Assembly: GCA_963676415.1 (NCBI GenBank)
Contig: OY781097.1
Span: 620,001-684,000 of the forward strand
Length of the DNA: 64,000 bases
Source: G963662905 sp963676415
Lineage (GTDB): Bacteria > Bacteroidota > Bacteroidia > Bacteroidales > WRLA01
Direction: 5' to 3'
Below, in pieces: positions 17,155 through 27,200 of the stretch. Position 1 is the stretch's first letter. Every line of letters starts with the position of its first letter. Position numbers and translations under genes: made by a program. A model generated the notes under the pieces. The model searched no databases and had not been told where the DNA came from. It saw nothing but the letters and a program-made list of their open reading frames with translations.

Positions 17155-18378
17155 ATGTCGGAAAAATTAAGTTCACAAGACCTCATGCAGCTCGAGGACA
17201 ATTACGGAGCGCATAACTATCACCCACTACCGGTTGTACTTGCAAAAGGCGAAGGCGCTAAAGTCTGGGATGTTGAAGGAAAAGAATATTATGATTTCCT
17301 TTCAGCTTATTCTGCTGTAAACCAAGGCCATTGCAATCCACGTATTGTAAATGCAATGATCGAACAGGCAAAAACACTTACCCTGACTTCACGTGCATTT
17401 TTCAATGACGCACTGGGCGTATATGAAAAATACATCACCGAATACTTTGGTTTCGACAAAGTACTTCCGATGAATACCGGCGCAGAAGCCGACGAAACAG
17501 CACTCAAACTTGCCCGTAAGTGGGCTTATATGAAAAAAGGCGTTCCAGAAAATGAAGCAAAAATTGTTGTTTGCGAAAATAACTTCCACGGACGTACCAT
17601 CACCATCATTTCTATGTCAACCGATCCGGACGCCTACAAAGGTTATGGTCCTTATACACCCGGTTTTGTAACAGTACCTTATAATGATCTGGATGCGCTG
17701 AAAAAAGAACTGGAAGACAAAAACGTTGCTGCATTCCTCGTTGAGCCCATCCAGGGCGAAGCAGGCGTTTACGTTCCTGAAGATGGCTACCTAAAGAAAG
17801 CTTATGAGCTTTGCAAAGCCAATAATGTTCTTTTTATTGCCGATGAAGTACAAACCGGTATTGCACGTACAGGTAAACTGCTGGCCTGCGATCACGAAGG
17901 CGTCCGTCCTGACATCCTGATTCTTGGAAAAGCACTCTCTGGTGGGGTATTCCCTGTATCAGCAGTTTTGGCCGATGACGACATCATGCTTTGCATCAAG
18001 CCCGGCGAACATGGCTCTACATTTGGTGGCAACCCGGTTGCAGCCCGCGTAGCTATTGAAGCCCTGGAAGTTGTAAAAGACGACAAACTTGCAGAACGCG
18101 CAGAACGTCTCGGAAAAATCTTCCGCAAAGAAATGGAAGCTATCGACAGCGACATGATCCAGCTTGTTCGCGGTAAAGGCCTGCTGAATGCAGTGATTAT
18201 CAAGCCAAAAGATGGAAAAGAAGCATGGGATGTTTGTGTGAAAATGGCAGAAAACGGCCTGCTCGCCAAACCAACACACCAGCACATCATCCGTTTTGCT
18301 CCTCCTTTGGTTATTTCCGAAGAAGATTTGATGAAAGCTATCGGGATTATCAAGAAATCTATCCTGGAATTGAGTTAA
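17155..18378 (+). CDS. rocD: Ornithine--oxo-acid aminotransferase
   Basis: PLP class-III aminotransferase (407 aa, usual length) that moves the delta-amino group of ornithine to 2-oxoglutarate, linking arginine and proline metabolism. NTGAEADETALKLARKW near the N-terminus, EPIQGEAGV, FIADEVQTGIARTGK (Asp that contacts the PLP ring) and LILGKALSGG (the Schiff-base lysine) are all present, and HYHP-type start NYGAHNYHPLPVVL is typical of ornithine aminotransferases. It has its own promoter. A palindromic repeat starts at the first base after the stop codon and a strong terminator follows. Confidence 0.95.
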   Translation: MSEKLSSQDLMQLEDNYGAHNYHPLPVVLAKGEGAKVWDVEGKEYYDFLSAYSAVNQGHCNPRIVNAMIEQAKTLTLTSRAFFNDALGVYEKYITEYFGFDKVLPMNTGAEADETALKLARKWAYMKKGVPENEAKIVVCENNFHGRTITIISMSTDPDAYKGYGPYTPGFVTVPYNDLDALKKELEDKNVAAFLVEPIQGEAGVYVPEDGYLKKAYELCKANNVLFIADEVQTGIARTGKLLACDHEGVRPDILILGKALSGGVFPVSAVLADDDIMLCIKPGEHGSTFGGNPVAARVAIEALEVVKDDKLAERAERLGKIFRKEMEAIDSDMIQLVRGKGLLNAVIIKPKDGKEAWDVCVKMAENGLLAKPTHQHIIRFAPPLVISEEDLMKAIGIIKKSILELS

Positions 18379-18534
18379 TTAGTGTCTGTCTATAAAGTCG
18401 GGTTTCTGATTCAGAATGTTCGAGGTCGAGGCATTCGCAGGGCTGAAAACAAGGAGTCCCGAAACTTCGGGATGACTTGGTTTCAGAACAAGAATAATCC
18501 CGAAGCTTAGGGAGTCATTATGGACAGAAACTAA
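18379..18534 (+). repeat. Palindromic repeat family, copy 1 (3' of rocD)
   Basis: A 156-bp unit with imperfect terminal inverted repeats: TTAGTGTCTGTCTATAAAG on the left, and ATTATGGACAGAAACTAA on the right. A 29-base core (TGATTCAGAATGTTCGAGG and the next ten bases, from about 18409) is identical to the inverted copy at 22351-22498. It contains an inner hairpin TCCCGAAACTTCGGGA. The unit begins directly after the rocD stop and would be in the rocD 3' untranslated region. Confidence 0.8.
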
Positions 18535-18565
18535 TTAGTGCTAATCAATAATAATTCAAGATATA

Positions 18566-18592
18566 AAGGGGCTCTTTTGAGCCCCTTTTTTT
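18566..18592 (+). terminator. Rho-independent terminator of rocD
   Basis: GGGGCTC-TTTT-GAGCCCC followed by seven T, flanked by AAA on the left. It lies 190 nt past the rocD stop, after the repeat. Confidence 0.9.
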
Positions 18593-18598
18593 GTGCAT

Positions 18599-18627
18599 AA
18601 AAAAACCGGCGCTTTGAAAAGCACCGG
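18599..18627 (-). terminator. Rho-independent terminator of the YceI gene
   Basis: Read on the minus strand: CCGGTGCTTTTCAAAGCGCCGG hairpin (10-bp stem with one mismatch) followed by seven T. It lies 65 nt past the stop of the YceI gene. Confidence 0.85.
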
Positions 18628-18691
18628 CCTGTTGTCAAAATAACCACTAAAACCTAATCAAAAAAATATTTATGTACAAAAATTAAACGAA

Positions 18692-19318
18692 TCAATTTGA
18701 CATGAGATGAATCTCTATTCCGATTTCGTCGTAAATGAAATTATCTTTCAAATTATCAAAGAAACTCTTTGATTTATATTGTATGTCCCATTTCGTCCTG
18801 TCAATTTCAAACTCAGGAGCATGGGCTTTAAGAACGCCCCCATCCTGTTGCACCATAGCATGAAATTTCACAGGATGGCTTATGCCTTTAATGGTGAGGT
18901 TCCCGGAAATTTCATAATTATATCCATCTCCTTTCACCATACGTGCGTCGGTAATAACAAATTTTGCTTTTGGGTGTTCAGCTACATTGAAAAAATCTGC
19001 ACTTTGGAGATGGCCCAATAATTTTGCATTCATTTCAGGATCTTCAATATCATCCACTTTCATGGATTCCATATCCAGCACAAAATGTCCGCCAATTAAT
19101 TTGTTATTGTCAAAATCCAATGCACCTTCGCTGATGTTCAGTGTGCCGAAATGTTCGCCCAATGGTTTGCTCCCGATCCATTTTACAGATGATTCATCCG
19201 AATTAACGGTATAAACATTGGATTTGGCCGGAGTATTTTCCGATTGTGCCATAAGTGTAGCGCTGAAGAAGAACGATACTATCATTACAACCAGCATTTT
19301 ATTCGATAAATTTTTCAT
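18692..19318 (-). CDS. YceI-family periplasmic lipid-binding protein
   Basis: A 208-aa secreted protein with a clear signal peptide (MKNLSNKMLVVMIVSFFFSA, cleavage near LMAQ) and a YceI beta-barrel: YTVNSDESSVKWIGSKPLG at the beginning, GHFVLDMESMKVDD in the middle, GNLTIKGISHPVKF, and EFEIDRTKWDIQYKS near the end. The family binds polyisoprenoid-like lipids in an extended lipocalin-like barrel; the ligand here is unknown. It is a single gene with its own terminator, divergent from the MATE gene. Confidence 0.93.
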   Translation of the reverse strand: MKNLSNKMLVVMIVSFFFSATLMAQSENTPAKSNVYTVNSDESSVKWIGSKPLGEHFGTLNISEGALDFDNNKLIGGHFVLDMESMKVDDIEDPEMNAKLLGHLQSADFFNVAEHPKAKFVITDARMVKGDGYNYEISGNLTIKGISHPVKFHAMVQQDGGVLKAHAPEFEIDRTKWDIQYKSKSFFDNLKDNFIYDEIGIEIHLMSN

Positions 19319-19415
19319 TTGTGTTTAAGCTTTGTTTGAAATAGGAACAAGCATTTATCTCTTTTGTTCAGAATCATTCTAAATAAGTTAAACAAAAATG
19401 CTCTATTTTCGCGCC

Positions 19416-20732
19416 ATGAACCAGAAACTCAACCGGGAAATCCTGAGGCTGGCCTTCCCGAATATCATCAGCAACATCAGTGTGCCTTTGGCAGGCATGG
19501 CAGATTTGGCCATGATGGGACATTTGGCGGATACGGCATTCATCGGCGCCATTGCCCTTGGGGGGATGGTTTTCAGTATCCTTTACATGAGTTTTGGATT
19601 TTTAAGAATGGGAACTACAGGCTTTACTGCCCAGGCTTTTGGTCGCAATGATGAGCAGGAAATCAGTCTCAACCTGATGCGCTCACTATTACTGGCCGCT
19701 GCCGCTGCCCTGTTTTTACTCCTGCTTCAATATCCCATTGGCAAACTGGCATTTGTGCTTACCGATGGCAGCCCGGAAGTTGAAAAATATGCTGCACAGT
19801 ATTTTTATATCCGTATTTGGGCAGCACCCGCCACCATCAGCCTGTATAGTTTTAACGGCTGGTTTATTGGCATGCAAAACACAAAATATCCATTGTGGAT
19901 TTCATTGCTTGTAAACGGTGCCAATATTGGGTTTAACTTTCTGTTTGTACTGGGATTTGGAATGAAATCTGAGGGCGTAGCTTTGGGAACCCTGCTGGCT
20001 CAATATTCCGGCCTGATGCTTGCAATCATATTATTTTTAAAACATTACGGAAAATACAGCAAACTTTTTAATCTGAAAAAGGCTTTGGACATCGATACGC
20101 TAAAAAACTTCTTTCGGGTCAATGGCGATATTTTTATCCGCACAGTACTGCTCATCCTGACTCTGAGCTTTTTCACGGCTCAATCCGCAACATTTGGGGA
20201 TACACTACTGGCTACCAATACTTTATTGTTTCAATACTTCCTGTTTTTCAGTTATTTTATTGATGGCTTTGCCTTTGCGGCAGAAGCATTGGTTGGTAAA
20301 TTTATTGGTGCCGGTTTCCATGATAAGCTTGTCAAAAGCGTAAAACTGCTATTTGGCTGGGGCTTTTTCCTGAGCCTGCCCTTTACCTTGGCCTATGCTT
20401 TTGGCGGTGAATTGGTTTTAAAAATCCTGACAAGCAATACCGAGGTAATTTCCGCATCAAAAGATTATATGATTTGGGTGGGCATGATCCCCTTAATTAC
20501 TTTTCCTGCCTTTTTGCTCGACGGGATTTATGTAGGCGCAACAGCATCCAAAGCCATGCGCAACAGCATGATTATTGCCACATTACTGCTTTTTTTGCCC
20601 GTCTATTATCTATTTCGCGAACAAATGCAGAACCATGCGCTATGGATGGCCTTTTTGGTTTTTATGGCTGCGCGGGGATTATCTCTATTTGTGATGATGA
20701 AGAAACAGGTTTACGAAAAAACCAAAAGATAG
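19416..20732 (+). CDS. MATE-family multidrug/cation efflux transporter
   Basis: An inner-membrane protein of 438 aa with about 12 hydrophobic segments and the two-fold MATE pattern: LAFPNIISNISVPLAGMADL at the N-terminus, FGFLRMGTTGFTAQAFG in the first half, and DGFAFAAEALVGKFIGAG in the second half. The family exports drugs or metabolites in exchange for Na+ or H+ (DinF/NorM-like). The start at 19416 (MNQKLNREIL) fits the family; an in-frame ATG at 19398 would add MLYFRA and overlaps a degenerate -7 box (TATTTTCG), so the later start is preferred. Confidence 0.92.
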   Translation: MNQKLNREILRLAFPNIISNISVPLAGMADLAMMGHLADTAFIGAIALGGMVFSILYMSFGFLRMGTTGFTAQAFGRNDEQEISLNLMRSLLLAAAAALFLLLLQYPIGKLAFVLTDGSPEVEKYAAQYFYIRIWAAPATISLYSFNGWFIGMQNTKYPLWISLLVNGANIGFNFLFVLGFGMKSEGVALGTLLAQYSGLMLAIILFLKHYGKYSKLFNLKKALDIDTLKNFFRVNGDIFIRTVLLILTLSFFTAQSATFGDTLLATNTLLFQYFLFFSYFIDGFAFAAEALVGKFIGAGFHDKLVKSVKLLFGWGFFLSLPFTLAYAFGGELVLKILTSNTEVISASKDYMIWVGMIPLITFPAFLLDGIYVGATASKAMRNSMIIATLLLFLPVYYLFREQMQNHALWMAFLVFMAARGLSLFVMMKKQVYEKTKR

Positions 20733-20820
20733 TTTACGCTATTATTTTATTCTTTTTTTTTAAATTTGTAGGGAACACAATTAAATACAAAGATCCTCAA
20801 CCTTTTAAAAACTGCAAGCT

Positions 20821-22248
20821 ATGAAAAAGATAAAATTTTCCGAAAAAACTGCCATTGCCATTTTTGTTTTGGTGATGGTCTTGTTAACAAGTGCATGTGA
20901 TAATGAAGACGACACGGAATATAAGCCTGTCACCGGGGCAATTCCGGAATGGCTCCATGGATCTTATTCTTCGATAGATGATGTCATCGGGCTAAACATT
21001 TACAGCGATTCGATTGTAACAAAACAAGGGATCAAGTATTTCCATCCGGATGTCTTGGTAAAAGAAAACACAGAAAACACTTTTAGCTTTGTTTCCGGCA
21101 ATGGATGCACTAATAGTTTTACACGTGAAGGAGACCTGGTCAGGTACAACTTACGATTGCCCGGCGATCCGGGAAACAAAATTGTCGGCGGAGCGGCAAC
21201 CAAAATTGTCAAATTTGTTGTAAAGAAGCTGGTAAAAATCATTATCGATGCCATGTATGCAAAAAAAACCCCGGCCATTGTAGCTTCCAATGAGCGGCTG
21301 TACGTGCTCACCAAATATTCCGGCACAAAATTCAGTGTTTCAAGTGCGGCATTCCTGCCCGACGGAGGCATTCCCGAAGACAGCACCCTTTGGACAACAG
21401 CGCAGGATGTTGTTGGCCCTGAATGCAATGGCATGTCATACAGCAGTAACGGCCTGATACATCTGAGCAAAGAGGGCCTGGCAGAAGTCCGCACCTATTG
21501 GTCGGAAGATATTGACCAGGGCAAGGTGGGAGAAAACCACCTGTCAACAGGAGTAGGGACCTATCCGTTTGATCCTTCTTCCTGGGGGGATTACACTTAT
21601 ACTTTTAGCGGCTCAGGAGGCAAGAAAATCTACATTGGAAAATTTTATGCAGACCATAACAAAGATAAAGTCGATAAAGTACGCATACTCGATAATGGTG
21701 GTGCATCAACCGGCTGCGGACTTACCCTATCGCCCGATGGGACAAGCTTATTTGTAAGCAGCACACCACAGGAAGCCACAGGACTAAAAACATATGAGTT
21801 AACAGCTTACAACATTGACCCAACGAATGATAAAGGAGCCAAAAGCCTCTCACAAACCCATCACAGAAGCATTACAAACAATATCGAAAGCTGGCCAATG
21901 ACTATGGCTTGCGACGGAAAACTGCTCTATATGCTCATGAAAACATATGACGGGTCTTACAAATACCATATCGTAATATTCCAAATGAACCTGACAGATA
22001 CTGATTACGGATGGATTAACCTGGCAGATTATCTGGATTCGGATTCGGATTTTACACCTTCCGATATTGCTGTAAAAGGAAATTACCTCTATGTTGCAAA
22101 CGGAACTCCAGATGGAGATGATGGGCAGAAATTCCTGGAAATTCAGCTGGCTGACGAGCAGGAACGCACAAAAGCAGGCGCAAATGGGCTTAATGCACTT
22201 CGCGATGCGAAAATCAGTGGCATTGAATGGATATTGGAGAAAGACTAA
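20821..22248 (+). CDS. Large lipoprotein of unknown function
   Basis: A 475-aa lipoprotein: hydrophobic signal AIAIFVLVMVLL and lipobox TSAC (Cys27), followed by an acidic tail DNEDDTEY typical of exported Bacteroidota lipoproteins. The body is beta-rich, with segments resembling blades of a propeller (GCGLTLSPDGTSLFVSSTPQ; GNYLYVANGTPDGDDG; DGKLLYMLMKTYDGSY). An unusual hydrophobic/basic stretch VKFVVKKLVKIIIDAMY occurs near residue 135. I do not recognise the family. A TAAATTTG box at 20761-20768 may be its promoter. A palindromic repeat lies 100 nt after the stop. Confidence 0.75.
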   Translation: MKKIKFSEKTAIAIFVLVMVLLTSACDNEDDTEYKPVTGAIPEWLHGSYSSIDDVIGLNIYSDSIVTKQGIKYFHPDVLVKENTENTFSFVSGNGCTNSFTREGDLVRYNLRLPGDPGNKIVGGAATKIVKFVVKKLVKIIIDAMYAKKTPAIVASNERLYVLTKYSGTKFSVSSAAFLPDGGIPEDSTLWTTAQDVVGPECNGMSYSSNGLIHLSKEGLAEVRTYWSEDIDQGKVGENHLSTGVGTYPFDPSSWGDYTYTFSGSGGKKIYIGKFYADHNKDKVDKVRILDNGGASTGCGLTLSPDGTSLFVSSTPQEATGLKTYELTAYNIDPTNDKGAKSLSQTHHRSITNNIESWPMTMACDGKLLYMLMKTYDGSYKYHIVIFQMNLTDTDYGWINLADYLDSDSDFTPSDIAVKGNYLYVANGTPDGDDGQKFLEIQLADEQERTKAGANGLNALRDAKISGIEWILEKD

Positions 22249-22350
22249 AAAACGGAGACAATATAAAATAAAGTGCTCAACCTATATTTTCGTAGAAAGA
22301 TATTGATTGGTATTTCAAACAGAGTCCTCCTTTCATAAAGCCAAACTAAA

Positions 22351-22498
22351 TAGTGCTTGTCCATAATGTCCGATCTCAGCGTTATTTCTTTTGCTGGAAA
22401 CAGTCATTTACGCCAGTAAACTCCTCGTTTCCAGCAAAAGAAATGCCTCGACCTCGAACATTCTGAATCAAGCACAGTACTTTATAGACAGACACTAA
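22351..22498 (-). repeat. Palindromic repeat family, copy 2
   Basis: A 148-bp unit in the opposite orientation to copy 1. Ends are TAGTGCTTGTCCATAATG and CTTTATAGACAGACACTAA. Inside is a perfect 18-bp inverted repeat, ATTTCTTTTGCTGGAAAC (22384-22401) and its complement (22427-22444), with a 25-nt loop. The 29-base core is identical to copy 1. It lies in the 383-bp gap between the lipoprotein and the abiE locus. The rest of that gap holds no gene; a segment at 22599-22628 resembles the right end of the element at 6431-6798 at 22 of 30 positions. Confidence 0.8.
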
Positions 22499-22631
22499 AT
22501 ATTACAAGCTTTATAGAGGGGAGGAATCTGTTAGGGTTCAATCTGTTTTTGCAAATAGTTTATTAGCAAATATTTGGCTAATGTTTCATTGCAAAATTAT
22601 GATTACCCACGAAATTGCTTGCAAGACCTTT

Positions 22632-23597
22632 CTATCCAAGTATATCCTCGAAATAATCTGCAGCATTAAGAATCTTCAATTGATCGCCCTGACGAAAGAC
22701 CAGGTGCTCAAAGTCCCTTGCTTTGTGCGATAGGTCAACTTCATTTAAAACTTCCATTATTCGCCGAAATAACTGATCAGAATTATGAATCCCACAGGAG
22801 CAGCCCAGGAAATGATAATCGGGCATGACGCGGGATAATAGAAAAATAGAATCATAAAAATCACGACCCTTCCGGCGGTCAAGCATCGCAGCTAACTTCA
22901 TTGCACAGAGCACCGGGTCTTCAGGCACAGATACAGGAAAGAAAAAACCATCCATTTTTATCCGAACGATCTTTGTATCATAACTTATCTTTTGATCCTC
23001 AGCTACTAATTTCACCAAAAAACGCTCTTCTCTGTGTCCGCTCAATTTTAATTCAAACAACAATTCAGGAAAATACAAACTTCGCCGAAAGGCTTTAAGA
23101 CAGGGATTGGGCCTATCTCTAGCCTCAACATTAAGACCAAAATTCAACAAATAACGCACAACGCTATCCGTCATTTCTTTAACCTGAATAATTCACAAAA
23201 TATTCTATTGCGAGCACAAACCGCTGCAATAGAAAGGAATGCTATCTTTTTGGTGCTCAAAATAGCTACGGCTATTCCTGTGCGCCAAAAATCTGCGCTC
23301 CCTTTCTCTTATTGCGTTTTGTGCTCTCATGACGAAACTTCATGAATTAGTCAGGTTAAACTCACTTTCGCTAAAATCTTTGCAATCAAAGTCCAAATCT
23401 TTTGAAAACCGATTGATCCCCTTAGTGAAACGTATGCAGGTACCCCCAATGAAAACTAATTTTTTAACATAAACTGTTGTTGACAAATAATCAAGAATCA
23501 TTAACAAAACATACTCCTTAAGCATATATTTACGAAATCCCGGCTGGTTCTGGATTAATGGAGGATAATACGCCTGTATTTGTTTGAGATCAATCAT
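22632..23597 (-). pseudogene. AbiEii-type nucleotidyltransferase toxin gene, split by a 173-bp insert
   Basis: Two open frames are halves of one gene. The 5' part (23340-23597, 85 aa) ends in FIGGTCIRFTKGINRFSKDLDFDCKDF, the GGTxxR and DxDF motifs of the AbiEii nucleotidyltransferase fold. The 3' part (22632-23174, 180 aa; MTDSVVRYLLNFGLNVEARD onward, with AMKLAAMLDRRKGRDFYD) is the rest of the family. Between them is a palindromic insert flanked by TTAA. Removing the insert with one TTAA joins the halves in frame as SESEFKEMTDSVVRYL. The predicted toxin is therefore inactive as it stands. It overlaps the upstream antitoxin gene by 4 nt. Confidence 0.85.
23183..23355. mobile_element. 173-bp palindromic insertion in abiEii with TTAA target duplication
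   Basis: Ends are CCTGAATAATTCA (23183-23195) and TGAATTAGTCAGG (23343-23355), inverted repeats matching at 12 of 13. TTAA flanks both sides (23179-23182 and 23356-23359). The inside is one large imperfect hairpin that opens with GAGCACAAA (23212-23220) and closes with TTTGTGCTC (23318-23326). It holds no gene. The size and structure fit a non-autonomous miniature element; no other copy was seen in the window. Confidence 0.75.
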
Positions 23598-24211
23598 AAT
23601 TCATATGCTTTTAAAAATGTTTTATAACGAACATTCAGTGCCTTGCTGTTTATGCGTCCTAAAAACTTCTCCATTAATTGAAAATCAATTTCGTTGTGAA
23701 GAATATCTACATTAAAGCGCATCGCTTCCATTGCTTCGAAATGATCATACTCAGGAAAAAGGTAAAATAAATCAAGCAGTGCTTTTTCTGCTTTAGCCAG
23801 ATAATAAGTATGACCTGTATCCATTTTAAATGGATCATAGCCAAACATCAAAGAAGCTTTAACCGTTCTGTAAGCAAACTGCCCTAAAGAATTTGAAAAC
23901 TCAGCGGTTTTCAAACTACTTACACTTACGGTTTTAATAACGGCCTCAGGAATCAGCCCATAAAACGCCAAAGAAGAATGCAAACTAACGTAGGATGGCC
24001 GATATATAAAATTTGCCACATACATCTGTATGCCAGGGACATTAGAATATTCCGGGAACATAAAAAATCCATTTCGAAGACGAATCAGGCGCTCTTTTTT
24101 TATCCATCTGCTCAGGCTGTTCCTATCAAAATGGGGGAAAACTGCATAGACTTGGTTTATCGTAAAACAAGCCTGCTCATAAAAGTACTCCCTAAATTGA
24201 AAAAAATCCAT
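23594..24211 (-). CDS. AbiEi-like antitoxin / transcriptional regulator
   Basis: A 205-aa protein that fits the antitoxin of type IV AbiE systems: an N-terminal winged-helix domain (ACFTINQVYAVFPHFDRNSLSRWIKKERLIRLRNGFFMF) and a C-terminal domain with YVSLHSSLAFYGLIPEAV and the segment YYLAKAEKALLDLFYL typical of AbiEi. In known systems it represses its own operon and opposes the AbiEii toxin. The start MDFFQFREYF (24211) is preferred over an ATG 21 nt upstream. It overlaps the toxin start by 4 nt (ATGA). It appears intact although the toxin is broken. Confidence 0.82.
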   Translation of the reverse strand: MDFFQFREYFYEQACFTINQVYAVFPHFDRNSLSRWIKKERLIRLRNGFFMFPEYSNVPGIQMYVANFIYRPSYVSLHSSLAFYGLIPEAVIKTVSVSSLKTAEFSNSLGQFAYRTVKASLMFGYDPFKMDTGHTYYLAKAEKALLDLFYLFPEYDHFEAMEAMRFNVDILHNEIDFQLMEKFLGRINSKALNVRYKTFLKAYEL

Positions 24212-24293
24212 TTTATTTCTGTTCTGCAGCAAATATACTGCAAAACAGAATCAAGAATAAAAGCATATCTACCTTAAGCCGGATCCCTGTTTT

Positions 24294-27200
24294 TTATTCT
24301 GATTCTTCATCGCCGCCCAAGCAAATGACGCTGATCCGTTTTTTCCCATCCATGCGCACAGCAAAATTTTTATCAAAACGCACGTGGCGGCAATATTTAG
24401 TCTGCTGGATCAGCTCCTGGTTTTCAAACATATCCCATTTAATGAAATTTCCTTCCAACTCCTGATTAACACTCAGGTAACCCACATTCATTGAAGTTAC
24501 ATTATGGAAAAAATGCGATCCACTTGAGGCGTCAAGAGGGAAATCTGTAAGGCTGGTTTCCACAATGACACGGGCATTTGAAATCTGAGTCCAATTTACC
24601 GGAATCCCAATAAATTTATCGCGTGTGCCCCATCGTCCCGGGCCAATCAGGAGGTATTTGCGCCCTTCTTCAATCATTTTTTTATTGAGCGCATCCACTT
24701 CACGGGCAATTTCTTCGGTAGCACTTTTATTGAATGTATTCCGATCCACATATATCACATCGGTAAGATTATCAATCAATCCGTTGCCCATGCCTTTATC
24801 CGTATAGAGCATCAGTTTGTCCTCATCCAATTGATCCGGATCAATATTATAATCTGTGGCATTGCCAATAAGAGGCTTAATCTGGAGCAGATAGAAAGAG
24901 GCCCGGTAATCTTTATCTCGTTTTAAATCCACGGCAAACTCAATTTCAACCGGAGAGCCCATTGCTTCTTTTACCACATCCAGCACGACTTCAATTGTGC
25001 GTGCCAGGGGCACATAATTATACTTCAGGATGTCGGCAAAATTGATAATGCGCGGCCCCTGCTTATGCGTTCCCGGCGTAATTGCATTATTATCAGCATT
25101 GTAAACTGATGCACAATGTTTAATCGTTCCATGAACTTCCGCATCATAAATATCCATGCGCTTCAGTGCGGCATCTTCTCCATCAATAAGGTTCAGGTCT
25201 TTTTTATCCAGGTCGATGGCAAAAAATTCAACCTGTGATGTTTTAAACTGATCCTGAGGAGAATTGATTTCCAATGTGGGATATTTTGGCGAAAAGCGAT
25301 AAGCCTTCTCACCCTCAACTACATAAGTTCCCAAACCCACGGCAGCAACTGCGAAACCTTCTTCGGGTTTCATATGTGCAAAAGGATAATAATTATAGGA
25401 TTGCGCCACACCGCTGATATGTGGATAATAAACATTTTCATATTGATGCCCCACAACTTCCTGAATGATTACAGCCATTTTTTCTTCTTCAATTTTATAA
25501 TTCACAGCGGAAATATAATCGCGGGCTGTTGGAGAGAACACCGATGCATACACCAGTTTAATGGCATTCATAATCTGATCGAGGCGCTTGCGCAGATCTT
25601 CGTGTTTATTGGGAATGAGATAGGTTTCGAAAATCCCTGCAAAAGGCTGCATCTGACTGTCTTCAAACAGGCCGGAAGAGCGTATTGCCAGAGGTTTGTT
25701 CAAAACACGGAGGATTCTCTTCAGCTTGGAAACCAATCGGCCCGAAAGCTCAGCTTCTATGAAATGTTTCCGGGTTTCCTCATAACTTACTTCCGGATCG
25801 TTAATGTATTGGTGCAGCTTATTATTCAGCAGAAAGCTCTCAAACTCATCGGTACCAATGATAAATGTTTTGGGTGCCTTTATATTGATTTCGGGCAGGA
25901 ATTGCTGAAAATCAATATTATAAATTAATGTATTGATAAAAGCAACACCACGTCCCTTACCTCCGAAAGAACCTCCGGCAAGGCTTACGATATTTGTTTC
26001 ATCGAGAATGAGCGATTCTTCGAAATTGATGATTTTTCCTTTGTTTTGCTCGTTTCGGTGCAACTGGATGGCATTGAGCAAAAATTTACGGATTTCGTCG
26101 GCACTGGTAAAATCTTCGAGACGGAAGGGATATATAATGCGGGCAATCTGAATTTCACCTCGCGCCATAAACCATAATGAGAAATGGTTTCTGCGGGCAT
26201 GGTATCCCAGGGAATCGTCGGGAATAGTGCGCAACAATTTTTCAAACTCGCGCAATGTGCGTGCAGTTGCGATGGGACGTCCACGGCTATCCTTGTAAAC
26301 AAAGCTACCAAAGCCCAGATATGTGCTGATAAAATAGCGGATATCCTGCACCAGTTTATCTGAATTTTTATTGATGAAGCTGGATTTCAAAAGAAATGCT
26401 TCGTGGGAATTTTCCGGATCGGAAGACTGAAGAATTATTGGCAAATCCTTGAGCTGCCCGCGCACTTCTTTCACCAATTCAAATCCTGCACGTCCGTCCA
26501 ATATTCCTTTTCTGCGGAATTTCACATCCGATATCAGGCATAACATATAATCTTTATACTTCGTAAAAACCTCCATGGCTTCTTCATAATTCGAAGCCAT
26601 TAAAATTTTTGGACGCGCCCGGAGTTTCAACACTTTGAAAAGCTCATCAGTATTTACATCCTCGATGAGGCGTTTGGTTTGTTCCATCACAGCCGAATAG
26701 AGCAAAGGCAGATATCGTGAATAGTATTTCGCCGAATCTTCCACCAAAAGAATAATGCGAACAAGCCCCACAGAGGTGTCATTTTCCACATTAACCTGAT
26801 CTTCGAGCTGTTTAATAATTGCAAAAAAGATATTCGGATCGCCATTCCATGTAAAAACATTATCAATGGATTCCATCTTGATTTGCTGTTGTTCAATGCG
26901 CAGGGCATCCATATTATTATTCAGCAGGAGGTATATCGGGATATAAGGATAGTCGTGGCGGATATTATTGCTCACCACCATTTGTCCTTCCACATTCCCG
27001 CCCATGAGGATGACCATATCGAAATGGCGCGAATCGAGTTGCTCCATAGCCTCCTCAAAGGAACTCACGCCCGTAATCCGGGGCACGGATGATAAATTGA
27101 GCTGATAATATTCGCCGAGTATATGTTCCGAAAACCGCCCTTCCTTTTCGATGCTATAGGCATCATAAAGATTGGCAACCAGCAGGATTTCGCGCACCTT

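Noticed and set aside
22632..23174. C-terminal abiEii half as an independent gene
   Set aside because: It has an ATG, but the domain is incomplete without the GGTxxR/DxDF half, and removal of the insert joins the two parts in frame.
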